Source of the DNA: Salvia splendens | Taxonomy: Eukaryota > Streptophyta > Magnoliopsida > Lamiales > Lamiaceae | Direction: 5' to 3' | Assembly: GCF_004379255.2 (NCBI RefSeq) | Contig: NC_056049.1 | Location: 13,128,063 to 13,192,062, forward strand | Length of the DNA: 64,000 nucleotides | Shown: positions 46,299-56,471 of the stretch, piece by piece | Numbering within the stretch: the first letter of the stretch is position 1 | How the letters are laid out: the number at the start of each line of letters is the position of its first letter | Translations under genes and position numbers: made by a program | Notes under the pieces: generated by a model | What the model was told of the DNA's origin: nothing | Seen by the model: only the letters and a program-made list of their open reading frames with translations | Database searches by the model: none

Positions 46299-49200
46299 TG
46301 TCACGACCGCCCATATTAGGGTTACTACAAACACGGCGATCGTGATACAACATGCAAGGATAGCGTTTTATTTGAAAACTTAATTAACTTAAAAGAATGA
46401 AAAACATTTTGGTTTAAAAAGGTTAAAGTTATAACTTTTCTATTAAATAAAAACGACTCATAATAAATACCTTTAAAAGAATGCAGCGGAGAAAAATTAA
46501 TTATTAAAAACCTAATCAACTTCTAAGTAAAACATTTAGTTTACTTCGCGGGAACATCATTTTCAAGTAACATTGTAAATACAAGTTTAAAACCTAACAC
46601 AACCAAACATACTCAAACACAGTACGGAAAAGATTAAAGTCTTGGAACATAGTTCAAGACATAGCAGCGGAAATAAGGTTCAAAGAGAGAGTCAAGGATA
46701 ACGCCTATGTATGGAGACACATCGCATCCTAAGTTCTTAGGCCGACTCAACATCCTCCGCAACATCCCGCTCAACCTGCACATAAGAAAAATAATATGCA
46801 GGGCTGAGTACTTGTTGTACCCAATGGGCTCATGCCGAAAATATTTTTATATTAGTTATGTCATCCATACCAGTGATCTCGAGTTTTATGTAGTAAGAGA
46901 TATCACGAGAACACAAAAACATTTCAAGTCTGGCCAGACAATTTATCTCCCCACTTTTCACATCATTCCATCAATCACAATCATCATATTACAGTGCGAC
47001 GAAAGTGCGGCCACACTATTCGCCCTCGAGACCGGCCGACTAGCAAGGTCGGCTCACGATCCCACCAGTGTACACAGCCTGATAGGGTTTACAGCCCTAC
47101 TCAAACCCGAATTCGTTTCACAACACAACCATATAGCCTAACGGAGCAAGCTCAGACGAACTAGGCATCAGTCAACAATCTCACAAACAAAATAACATGG
47201 CATGACATAACAAGTTAAACCACCCTTATAACACCACATCGTATTTTCAGAAAATAAAAAGGTTTGAAAAGAAAGCCCACCTCGATTGTTTAACAACACA
47301 ATTCCAACTTATGCAACTCTCGTTCCTCGAGCTCACGTACACTCAATCACCCTTGTCAACGACAACACAATTAGTCTTCCATAAGTTTATATTATCATGC
47401 ATGTCCTATTGTTCTTTTTTATCGTTCTCTTACCCATCCCAATATTCACCAACACAAAGAAGACATGCCATAATATTTCTCAACGTGTCTCACATAGTCA
47501 CGTCATAGGATACTTTCTCAAATTATATATGCATCAAATAATTCATCAAAACTTAGCAACAAGTGATATTTTCACATAACAACAAAACTGGCAGAACTGC
47601 GCGGTTGGTTTGTAAAAATCACCAAATATTCATCCGACCTCATATGAAGCTAAAATTTGGTCACAACACAGTACACACATTCAAATTCATTCTGTTAAAG
47701 TTTCACACTCAAATCATGGCATTTGGTCAGTCAAAACATTTATATAACTCTCTGGTCGGAACATAAAAATTTTGGCAGCATTGCGCAGTTTATTTGAAAA
47801 ATTCACCATAAATTCATCCGATGTCCAATGAGGCTGAACTTTTTACACGACTCAGAAGCCACTTCAGTTGTTCATTTAGTTCAAGAATCACATCAAACGG
47901 AGGTCATTTGTCAGGTCAAACAGAATACGAAACTTTCTGGGCGAGAACACAAGTTTCTGGCAGAATTGCGCAGTCAACTTCAAACATTTATTAAAAATCC
48001 ATTGTTTGACAAAAAGGGCTGAAATTTACACGAAACACAGAAAACACCTTGAAATTTACTCAGTAAAAGTTTCATATCAAAATTCGATCGTTTGATAGGT
48101 CAATTACACATTAGAAACTGCTGTTCAAACGTCACAAATTTCAGGCTCACAAATTCGAAATTAGGGTTTCTTCCTCAATCATCCAAATACAATTTTTCAT
48201 GCTTATAACACAAAATCATGCTTCAAAAAGGTTCTCGTAATCATGTTTGCATATAAACTCACATCATTCACTGAAGATTCAAATCAAACTTCACATAAAC
48301 TCAATCAAAATCGCATAATTATCAAAGTTCTCATGCAAACACACTTTCACACCCATTAATTTTGCGATCTATCATTCCTACACTCACTATATGCATGTAG
48401 GGTTCAAGAACAAGGATTATATGAAAAGATTGAGGGAAAGTGAATCAAATATATCTTTCTTGATGAAAACGAATCGGTAGAAACAAGAATTGATGTGATT
48501 CGTCGGAGACTCTTGAAAATAAACTTCAACGGATGCAAGAACAAGGATTGAAGGAGAGTTTTTGGAGAGAATGTGGAGAGGGGGAGGAGGCGTGTGGGAG
48601 AGGGAGAAAGGAGAGTGGTGAAAATTTTGAGGGAATGGGGGCTAGGGTTTATTTTAGGTGATTATATAGTCCTAGGTTTAATCCCACAAAATTAATTAAC
48701 TGTGGAGGAATAAAATAGAGGCAAATAATTAAAATTCCCACAGTTAAAAGAAGCAAATTTTTCGAAAATTAAGGCTGAAAACTTAACAAGGAATTATTTG
48801 ATATTTACTTGGAGAGAAATAGATCCACAATTTAGGAAATAAAATAATGAATATTCCATAAATAAGGGAACAAAATAAATTAAATCTCCAAATAGGAAAA
48901 ATGAGGTAGGGGCCGAAAATTTAAGAGGAATTGCACAAGGGAATTATTTAAATCCTCAATTAAATAGAATAGGATTTATTCTTTATAGGAAAAAGGCTCC
49001 CATAAAATAGGTAACAATAAATAAATTCCCACAAGGAAAAAAATAATAGCATGGGGCGTGTTATATGGAGGGTGCTACACAAGGAAATATTCACATCCCC
49101 AATTAATTTGGCTTATGTATTAATTTGAATAAAAGGGTCTCACAAAAAGGAAACAATAAATTCTCCTCTACAAAATAATGAGGGGGCCGAAAATAATTAG

Positions 49201-49721
49201 GCTTAACTAGCCAAGGAATTATTTCAAATCTTTATTTAATTTGGATGAAGAAATAAAATATGACATGATTTAATTGGATTTAATTCAAAAGAAGGGAGTC
49301 AACAAAGCACCAATTAAATCAAAGAAAACAATTCATCATCCTATTTTAAATAGGGGATTTTCGAAACTCCCAAGGATAATAGGCTAGAGTTCGAATTTCA
49401 TGTAGTGCAATTTAGGGATCATTTGGTTTGGATTTAATTTGGATAAATATACCAAAACAATTAATTAAATCCAAGAAATGAAATACTATTTCAATAATTA
49501 GGAAGAGCCGAAAATTCAAATGAGTTGCCTCGAAAAAAATAAATGCATGATCCTATTAATTATTTCCCACATTGGAAAAATATAAAATATCAAGCACTTC
49601 ATTCCACATCACTCACGACAATTATTTCACGCAATTCACTTAATCACATAGAAACAAAAGTTTCGTAATCGAAATTTCAAATAAACATATAAAAAGAGTC
49701 ACAAAAATTTAGGATGTTACA
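46299..49721 (-). repeat. G3 5' LTR (3423 bp)
   Basis: Element strand TGTAACATCC...GGTCGTGACA. Long LTRs of this size are usual for Tekay/Del chromoviruses. It contains three roughly 185-bp internal repeats (47590-48143), a TATA-like ATTATATAG in reverse (48661-48669), and long AT-rich U3 sequence from 48700 to 49721. The short plus-strand ORFs within it have no domain. Confidence 0.9.
47590..48143 (-). repeat. Three ~185-bp tandem repeats in the G3 LTR
   Basis: GGCAGAACTGCGCGG at 47590, GGCAGCATTGCGCAG at 47774 and GGCAGAATTGCGCAG at 47959 mark units 184 and 185 bp apart. Each is followed by AAAAATTCACC/ATTCATCC-type sequence and a TGAAATTT/AACACAG segment. Units have diverged greatly outside the marker. 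The family's solo LTR has the same repeat at 7891 and 8074. Confidence 0.7.
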
Positions 49722-50977
49722 CTGGGAGAGAAGGAGATCTACTCGATCTTCTATGGCGGACTCACGGTGGACAGCAAGAACGACCTCAACCTCACAGCAC
49801 AAGGGGATTTCTCAAAAACCCTTTTTAGCCAAGCTAAGAATATTTTGGAGAGGCTGATTGAGGCTAAGCGGTCGTACGAAACATCTCGAGGGCAGTACAG
49901 AAGAGGAGCAATGCACGCAGCTGAGGCGCGCAACGATGAAAAGCTGGAGGCTCGATTTGAGCATAAGGAGAAGAAACAGCTGGAAGCAGTAGAAAAAACG
50001 AGACCGCCGCCACCGCCTGCACCGAAGGAGACACAGTATGTGCCGCAGCCGCCACCGCCAGAAGAGCATCATTACTATTATTGCGAGTTTCCCCCTGAGG
50101 TAGAGCAAGTAAACGCCGTAGGCCACTGGAACACAAATGGCAACTTGATTCAGGGGAATCAGAGAGATGCTCCGTGGAGGGACCACCCAAACTTCAGATG
50201 GACTGATCAGAATCAAAGCCAACCACCACAGGTACAGCCCTCTGACGGGCAGTCCAACTGGCCAGCTCGAATCTTGGATAGACCAAACACGGGAGGGAGT
50301 AGAATGAAAGGAGGTCAGACAGGTTGGTCAAGTGGACCTGAATGGAACTGGTCAAGTGGAGGACATCCTAACTGGTCAAGCCGACAACAGGAAGGAGAAT
50401 GGGGGTACCAACACCAAGCCCCTCAGTATAGAAACCAGGGTAGGCAACCAAGGTAATCAAATGGTGAGTTATGTCCCGCAGTACCACAGGGCAAACCAGT
50501 AATCCCAAGGGAACCAATAGTACTTCCAAGGAAACCAACAAAATCATCTATCCCAGAACCAACCAGAGCAGTATGGGTCTTCCGGTTTTTACTAGCAAGG
50601 CCATGGAGGAGGCCGATTTAATCAGGCAGCAAAATGAAGGTCCAGGGGATATGATTCCACACCAGTCCCATGATGTTCTGCCAGAAATGCAGGAAGCCCA
50701 GAGAGAACAGAGAGCTGCATTAGAAATGCTTACGAAGCAGTTATCTCAGGTCGCCATGTCACTGGGCGAGCTAAGAGGTAATGAAGGAAAGATTCCGGCT
50801 ACAGTGCAACCTCCAGCAGGGCGAGAGAATGTCAACACAATCTCTCTGAAATCAGAAGGAGTTTATCAGAGCTCAACTGCAAGTTTTCCAGCATCCAGGA
50901 CAAGTCTTAATAAAAGCCTTGAATCCAGAGCCCTTGATCAAGTCATAGCGAAAGAAGAGTCAAACATCTGTGAATAG
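49722..50977 (+). pseudogene. G4 gag, C-terminal half
   Basis: Frame open from 49722 (LGEKEIYSIFYGGLTVDSKND) to a TAA at 50454-50456; it aligns with G1 gag at FYEGM/FYGGL, VEQVNAVGHWNTNGN and QRDAPWRDHPNFRW. The region from 50240 has repeated NWS/NWSSG units, which carry CTGGTCAAG at DNA level. After a frame change near 50456 the reading continues at 50471 with a glutamine-rich part and a coiled-coil-like stretch (EAQREQRAALEMLTKQLSQVAMSLGELRG) matching the G1 pre-protease segment. A stop lies at 50975-50977. Confidence 0.85.
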
Positions 50978-51904
50978 GGTGCTGAAAAGAGGAGGAAGGT
51001 CGAAGCAGAGGAAGTGACTGGTATGATCCAACCTAGTGATCTTCCCTCCAAGAGAACTGACCCAGGGGTATTTACGCTCCCAATTTCCATCAGAAACGTT
51101 CAAATGGAGCACGCAATGTGCGACCTAGGGGCTTCCATCAATATTATGCCATATTCTATATACAAGAGGCTAGAGAATGCTAAGCTCGTCAAAACCAATA
51201 TGGAAATACAGCTAGCAGACGGGTCTTGCATTTACCCCGAGGGAGTTCTAGAAGATGAAATCGTCAAGGTGAACAAATTCATGTATCCCGCCGACTTCTT
51301 TGTTATAAAAATGACGGAACCATGAGCAGAGGAATCTATTGGGATCCTTTTGGGGAGACCTTTCCTATCCACCGCCAACACAGTAATTGACTTCCGCCAT
51401 GGGACAATTAATCTGGAGTTTAAAGGAGAGCGACTTACGGCCGGCATTAATGAAGCGGCAAAAAAGCCACAGGGCAGAGAGAGCATACAAACAGTAAACG
51501 CTATCAGCCCTCAGAAACAGGAGTATTCGAAAAAGGAATCCTTCGAAGAGCCATCCTCTGGTTACACTGAAGATGAACAACTGAAGAGAGAGCCAGCAGA
51601 ATGGTTTGATACGACAGTGACTGGAGCAATGGATGATCAAGCCATTAGAAGGGCAATTATGGAATTTCGCCAGCCATCACAACCAGCCGAGGAAAGAGAG
51701 ATTACTCAACCAAGAAGGGTCGAGAGACCACCTGACCAAGCCGCTCCATTAAAAGGAATGCTGAAGAAGGAATCCTCGTTTACAAGGCCACTACTTTCCG
51801 TATTAGCATCACCGATGGCTTTCAAGGACTTGTATAACCAGACAGATCACAAAACAGTCAAACCAAGATTGCAGAAACAGGAAGAACTACTCTTCCAACA
51901 CTAA
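50978..51904 (+). pseudogene. G4 aspartic protease and linker
   Basis: Same frame as the preceding gag tail. FTLPISIRNVQMEHAMCDLGASINIMP holds the DLGAS active site, followed by IQLADGSCIYPEGVLEDE and, beyond a TGA at about 51324, ILLGRPFLSTANTVIDF. A charged linker follows to a stop at 51902-51904. The order and motif match G1 20929-21774. Confidence 0.87.
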
Positions 51905-52753
51905 CCCCAGCTGATGCCCAAGAAGCAAAGTTCAAACTGGTCGAAACCTCGAACAGTCATGGCAAGGCACACTCATGTGGCAAAACTTCCGTACCCTATT
52001 AACCAGGAGGAGATCAGAGTCTTGTTAAAGTACGCTGGGGCCCATGGAGGACTAATCAAGGATTTTGCCGGAAGAGCCCAGATCCTGACGAAGTTTCCCC
52101 AGGATAACGTAAAGTTTAAATTTTCTGATGTCTGCAAGGCCGTGTTCCCATTTCTGAAAGATCGATTGATGAGTTATTCTATAATACGCGGCCATGACTG
52201 GGATCACTCATTTGAGGTGATATATGAGACTAGTAACTGTGCTTTGGGAGCAATATTAAGTCAGAAAATCCAGGGGAAAAGTTATGTTGTCCTCTATGCA
52301 TCAAAAACCTTGGGTCAGGCGCAAAGGAACTATGATGTGACCGAAAAAGAGATGCTGTCAGTAGTCTTCGCATTTGAGAAGTTCAGACAACACCTACGAG
52401 GTTCCAAAGTGATGGTGTATACAAACCATGCGGCCATCAAATACCTATCGTCGAAGAGGAGATCAAACCCGCATTTGATCAGATGGTTACTCCTTCTACA
52501 GGAGTTTGAGTGGGAAGCAGTTGATAGGAGAAGATGTGAAAACATAGAGGCGAGTCACCTACGCCAATTTTTGCAAAAAGAAAATACGGAAGCCATTCCA
52601 GAAAAGTTCCCTGAAAGGCACATGCATCTGATCAAGTCGAAGTCTGAAGGACAGTGGATCTGTCAGGAAAGGAGGATTGATCAAAGCAAACAGAGAAGCT
52701 GGGAGCAACTTGCGCCTAAAAGGGCAAAGTTGCAGGAAGGACCAACAGTCTAG
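51905..52753 (+). pseudogene. G4 RNase H remnant (RT core deleted)
   Basis: The frame goes from the linker into the RT connection (QEEIRVLLKYAGAHGGLIKDF) with roughly 290 residues of RT absent, so a deletion fused linker to connection near 51910-51990. RNase H follows: FEVIYETSNCALGAILSQKI, YASKTLGQAQRNYDVTEKEM, FEKFRQHLRGSKVMVYTNHAA. The last catalytic aspartate of the YTDHAA box is asparagine here. Reading ends at 52753, shortly after NIEASHLRQFL, without any integrase. Confidence 0.87.
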
Positions 52754-53442
52754 AGGAAAGCAAGTTACCCGGAAGGAACAGAATGGAGGCGTTTGTAGTG
52801 GACGACATTTCACTACCAATGCCTAGCTCACGCCAGTAAACAGGTAGAAGGAGTGATAGGGTATTCATGGATAGTTTGCTTGATCAAGCGACAAATTCTA
52901 AATCTCTTAATCTGATCAAGTGTCATTCCAAGTAGACCCGGTCAAATCCTTGTTAGTGTAAAATAGTTTTTTTTAAGCGTGTCAAGTTTTTCTTAGTTAA
53001 TATAAAAAAATCGGAAGTGCAGGAAAGGAACTGATCAAGTGGAATTATGTGAGCTGCCATCAAGATTTAATGTTCCACGTGATCAGTGCAAATTGAATTT
53101 AATTGGTGGTGCAGTGATTGAGTTGATATGAGCAGGTGATGATAAGACGTGCGCAGTAATTAAAGAGGTGTCAGGCAGCGCCGACTGTTGAAATGAAAGG
53201 ACGACCTGGAGACAGGAAGGAAGCATATCGAAGAAGCTTTTCCATCTGGCATTCTGAAAAGGCGCGCCAGTATGCGAAAAGTCGCAGAGATCTCAATAGG
53301 CAGGGATCTCAACAGTCGGAGTTTGAGTATAAAAGGGGGTTTTCCGAATCTCACTTTCTATCAACTGCCTGCAGAACCCTTGTGCTATCCTCATCTAATT
53401 CTCTCCAAATTCAAGTCACCGGCAAACATAATCAGAAAGAAA
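52754..53442 (+). other. G4 noncoding region after pol
   Basis: No coding domain. Several TGATCAAG motifs occur, including the perfect palindrome GCTTGATCAAGC at 52878-52889. A TATA-like box lies at 53328-53335, about 115 bp before the start of the next reading region. Confidence 0.6.
53328..53335 (+). promoter_or_regulatory. Internal TATA-like box in G4
   Basis: TATAAAAG followed by GGGGG, then a pyrimidine-rich CTCACTTTCTATCAAC about 20 bp on. It may drive a separate transcript for the ORF remnant starting near 53443, or be a relic of another LTR. Position outside the LTR is what makes it notable. Confidence 0.35.
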
Positions 53443-53910
53443 TGTAGAGCAATCAACTCGAGACCTCCAATACCTCCTCGTTTTCTTCAGGTGCCGGTCT
53501 CAACAGTAATAATCAGACATCCTTTTCACCACCGAGTCAACCGATTACCAAAACACCATTATCGCCCCCTAGATTCATCGGCCCACTCTAATATATGGAC
53601 CCAGCTGACATAGGGCGTGTGGACTCTGTGCTCAGAAGTTTTCCCGTCGGCACTGACCCCGTGGAGATTTACACCGCCCTAAAAGCTCGCCTAAGAATTT
53701 CTCATTCTAAAGACCCTGCTCTGCCACCACCAATAGAAGGGCTGCCTCATCCCAGTGACCTCCTTCTACGATGAAAGGAGTCAGAATTTAACCTCTCATC
53801 GACTATAGAGGAAGACTCCATCACGAGAAGGACGCGCCACCAGACAATGAACAAGCTACTTCTTGAAGCTGAGGGTTCAAGGCAGCAAGCAAGACTGTGG
53901 AGAGCAACCA
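53443..53910 (+). pseudogene. Small broken ORF in G4 3' region, unknown
   Basis: One frame starting at the ATG near 53443 (second codon TAG) gives a Ser/Thr/Pro-rich segment (SFSPPSQPITKTPLSPP), then after a TAA the segment MDPADIGRVDSVLRSFPVG from 53595, TALKARLRISHSKDPAL, a TGA at about 53775, and MNKLLLEAEGSRQQARLWRA. Stops are three, with no frame change. It could be the remnant of the extra 3' ORF seen in G1, but I see no clear match and do not assign a function. Confidence 0.4.
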
Positions 53911-54232
53911 GGTGAGAGCAGAGGAAGAGAACAGAGGAAGGGGGAAGAAAATATCCTTCCTTCCCCTAGTACGGGCCACCATACCAACCAAGGTATGAGG
54001 CTTGCTAACGCTGCCAGCATGCTTCCCCCCCCCCCCCGAAGGAAAAAAAAGAATAAAAAATATACCAAGGAGGAGGAGCTCCGATAAACATGAAGCCTTA
54101 GAAGCAATAAGGAAGGCCTGTGTAATGGAGGCGATAAGGAAGGCGCGCAACATTCCCCTGATTCAACAATCTAGAAGGCAGTAGTATCACCCTTAACCAC
54201 GTTTCTTTGTGTAAATTGTGTTTTTGACTCCG
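53911..54232 (+). other. G4 3' noncoding stretch with C and A runs
   Basis: Purine-rich sequence (GGAAGGGGGAAG, AAGGAGGAGGAG) with a 13-C run at 54025-54037 followed by A-rich sequence. Open frames here are low-complexity only. Confidence 0.5.
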
Positions 54233-54392
54233 TTCTCACACTTAGTCATGTGTCTGGACTAAATGTGAAAAGTTTATGGAAGTTGTTCTCTGTTTTGCCT
54301 ATATCTGTTTTATTTTTTGTGTGGTTATTAGCATGTTTTGATTGCTGGCACTGCCTCACACTTAGCCCAGTGTCTGGTCTAAGTGTGAGAAG
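54233..54392. repeat. Two CACACTTAG hairpins in G4
   Basis: Inverted repeats at 54233-54272 (TTCTCACACTTAG...CTAAATGTGAAAA) and 54354-54392 (CCTCACACTTAG...CTAAGTGTGAGAAG). These are the same arms as in G1 and G2, in the opposite chromosome orientation with the element, though G4 is a distinct family. Confidence 0.75.
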
Positions 54393-54837
54393 TTCCCTTA
54401 ATTGTTGTTATGCCATCGCCTGTGCCTAACCCTTCTTTGCACTGCATCCAGTCCCTCGAGGACGAGTTCATATGCAGTGGGGAGGGAGGACGGGTCAGTT
54501 ACAATAAAATCATACATGCTAAAAATTGTTCTCAAAAATAACAAATTCCAGGTACTAATAAATAGGCAATATGCATGAAATTGGATAAATGGAAGACTTG
54601 ATTACTTTTTGGGAGAGTTAGAAAAAGGATTCAATATGCTCACATGTAAAACTTGATTGCAAAAACTTGATCAATTTGAATGGCGCAAGTATGATAGAAA
54701 CGCTCAATTTCTAAACCAACTGTGAAACCTCTCTATATGTGAGTTATAAGACAAGCCTGAAATTTGCCTTATCTTTTTCTCTTTCTTTTTCTTTCTCTTT
54801 ATACTTGAGGACAAGTATGTTTTAAGTGTGAGCAGTT
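54393..54837 (+). other. G4 3' noncoding end and polypurine tract
   Basis: About 445 bp with no ORF. It ends TTTTAAGTGTGAGCAGTT before the LTR, the equivalent of the tract at 12399 in G1; the tract shares AAGTGTGAG with the hairpin arms. Confidence 0.6.
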
Positions 54838-55296
54838 TGATAAGGCTCATTTCATGCTTCGGTTTTGGGGTTAAAACATATACTACTTGATCGGTTAATC
54901 GCGCAAACAAGTGTTAAAATGTGCAGAAATGCTACTTGTCCAAGGCAGCAAGGCCGAACTGATCAAGCACGTACAAAAGGCGAAAAAGGCAAAAAATCGG
55001 GGGAGTTGATCAAGGGGCGAGGTCAAGCAGTTAAAGTGGGGACCGCTGGTTTCTAGAAGTAAAACGTGAGGAAATGAGCTGGATGTGGCGCACCATTCTG
55101 TTACCCTGGACGACGTTCTAGAAGGGGACACGTGCCAGCTTATGAAGACACAAGGACGAACAGATCAGAAATTTGTTATCCAAAAGCGTCGTTATTCTAG
55201 AACAAAGAGCATGTAGCAATCAATGAGTCGCTCATCCTCTGCATGAGTGAATATTCCCTGTCAAGATCATTATCCAGCTGGAGGCCGAATCGAGCT

Positions 55297-55305
55297 TATA
55301 AATAG
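55297..55305 (+). promoter_or_regulatory. TATA box of the G4 3' LTR
   Basis: TATAAATAG in CGAGCTTATAAATAGAGG, a strong plant TATA context. Confidence 0.6.
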
Positions 55306-55350
55306 AGGTTGCGCCACCACAAGAAATTATCCGAGACTTTACTTTCCACC

Positions 55351-55451
55351 TAGTTTAGCTTAGTTTAGCTTAGTTCAGCTCTCTAGCTTAGTTTAGCTTA
55401 GTTCTTCTCTCTTAGCTTAGTTTAGTTCAGATCTCTAGTTTAGCTTAGATA
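55351..55451 (+). repeat. TTTAGCTTAG short tandem repeats
   Basis: Around nine irregular copies of TAGTTTAGCTTAG-type units, broken by CTCTC runs. They lie where the transcript of the G4 LTR should begin, if the TATA box at 55297 is used. Confidence 0.75.
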
Positions 55452-56014
55452 GCGTAGTTAAAAGGACGACCGAAGGGAGCGCTGCAGAATAACCATTTCT
55501 GTCGGCGTAACTTAAGTTTCCCGCTGAGATTCTTCTCAGTTTACCGCTTTCTTTATTTTCGAAGTGTTAGCTTAGTTTATTTTCATGCTGTAATCGTATC
55601 TTAGTTTAATCGAAGTTATTCTCTCTTTTAAATCGCGCATTTACTTTTCTGTTATTACCTGCAATTTACTTGACCCAGTGTTTAAATTTCCATTGATCAA
55701 GCTAGCTAATTTAAATTCTGCCTAGATAAAAACCGTAGTTAAAACTCCCAAGTTAAAGCGTGGCAGCAGCCAACCCCCCTGTTCACTACTCACACACTCG
55801 ACACACCAACTTCTCTTTGGGATCGACCCCGAACTTGCCGCTTTACTGTTAAAGTTGTGCGAAATCGAGAGTTATAAATATTATCTTTGGCGCGTTTCGG
55901 TTCGAGGATTGATTCGATTAAGTGACAACGACAATTTGCTAACTGGTCCAACCGATTCAGTTATCCTCCATATAACTTGATCCAATCTTAATCCGCGCGT
56001 TTCCGAGCCCGCCA

Positions 56015-56463
56015 CACGGCCAGTTCTGAACAAAGAAAAATAAGAATTTCACAACCCAGATAGGCCTAGACTACATATCGTGAAAGGTTGCAATGTCAGT
56101 ACGCATATTTCTAAGCCTTACTGAAATAAGATGAAATTGGTGTGGTAAAGCACTGAATTGGATCTAATAGCGAGACAAGTCTTTATGCTATCAACTGAAA
56201 GACAAGGTCTTGATAAATATTTATTTCTTAATCAATGTACGTTAGCATTGAGCATACGGTATTGATTATGCACTACTTTGACTTACCAAATGGTGCTGAT
56301 TTTTCGCAACCCAATAATCTTGGTATATTAGGTAGTGGTGATTAATATCTAGCGGTGCTAGGATTGCTATTATATTGAATCGTGCGCGAGGTGAGTCTCG
56401 TTTGATAACGTCCTCAAGAGGAGCTCGAAACAAGGATTTATTAATCGGAACCTAGCTAGTTGG
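56015..56463 (+). repeat. Copia LTR fragment A (interior piece)
   Basis: Matches the interior of the C3 LTR from about base 222 to 670 (ACACGGCCAGTTCTGAACAA to GGAACCTAGCTAGTTGG). It lacks both LTR ends and is more diverged than fragment B, e.g. ATTAATATCTAGCGGTGC versus ATTATCTACAGGTGC. Confidence 0.85.
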
Positions 56464-56471
56464 CCTAGATA

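Larger units (their letters stand above)
39060..49721 (-). mobile_element. Chromovirus (Tekay/Del-like Ty3/gypsy) element G3
   Basis: The order on the minus strand is 5' LTR (46299-49721, 3.4 kb), initiator tRNA-Met primer site, extra ORF (45692-45085), gag, protease, RT, RNase H, integrase, chromodomain, polypurine tract and truncated 3' LTR (39060-40496). Long LTRs, the tRNA-Met site and the C-terminal chromodomain fit the Tekay clade. It interrupts the gag of G4, which resumes at 49722. Four premature stops in pol are C-to-T changes on the coding strand. The left end was lost in a deletion shared with G1. Confidence 0.88.
49722..56010 (+). mobile_element. Athila-like element G4 (+), gutted
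   Basis: Gag is open from the very base after the G3 LTR, so G3 inserted into it. What remains: gag C-terminal half, protease, linker, RNase H, a noncoding region with a TATA-like box, a small broken ORF, two hairpins, polypurine tract and 3' LTR (from 54838). The RT core and the integrase are missing. Its 5' part lies beyond G3 and may be represented by the LTR start at 10810-10906. It differs from G1 in LTR and in its dispersed motif (CTTGATCAAG rather than CTGRYCAGTA). The right boundary is uncertain. Confidence 0.78.
54838..56010 (+). repeat. G4 3' LTR (right boundary uncertain)
   Basis: Begins TGATAAGGCTCATTTCATGC, matching 10810-10906. TATAAATAG at 55297-55305 is a plausible promoter, and a run of TTTAGCTTAG repeats (55351-55451) follows about 50 bp downstream. 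GGGATCGACCCCGAAC near 55818 parallels the GGGATTCGACCC block of the other Athila LTRs. I cannot see the exact end; copia LTR sequence begins near 56015. Confidence 0.75.

Noticed and set aside
46707..47141. 144-residue ORF in the G3 5' LTR
   Set aside because: Antisense to the element, inside the LTR, not kept in the related solo LTR, no domain.
54025..54037. 13-C run as a slippage or recoding signal
   Set aside because: It lies in noncoding 3' sequence of G4 with no coding frame on either side, so it cannot act in frameshifting.
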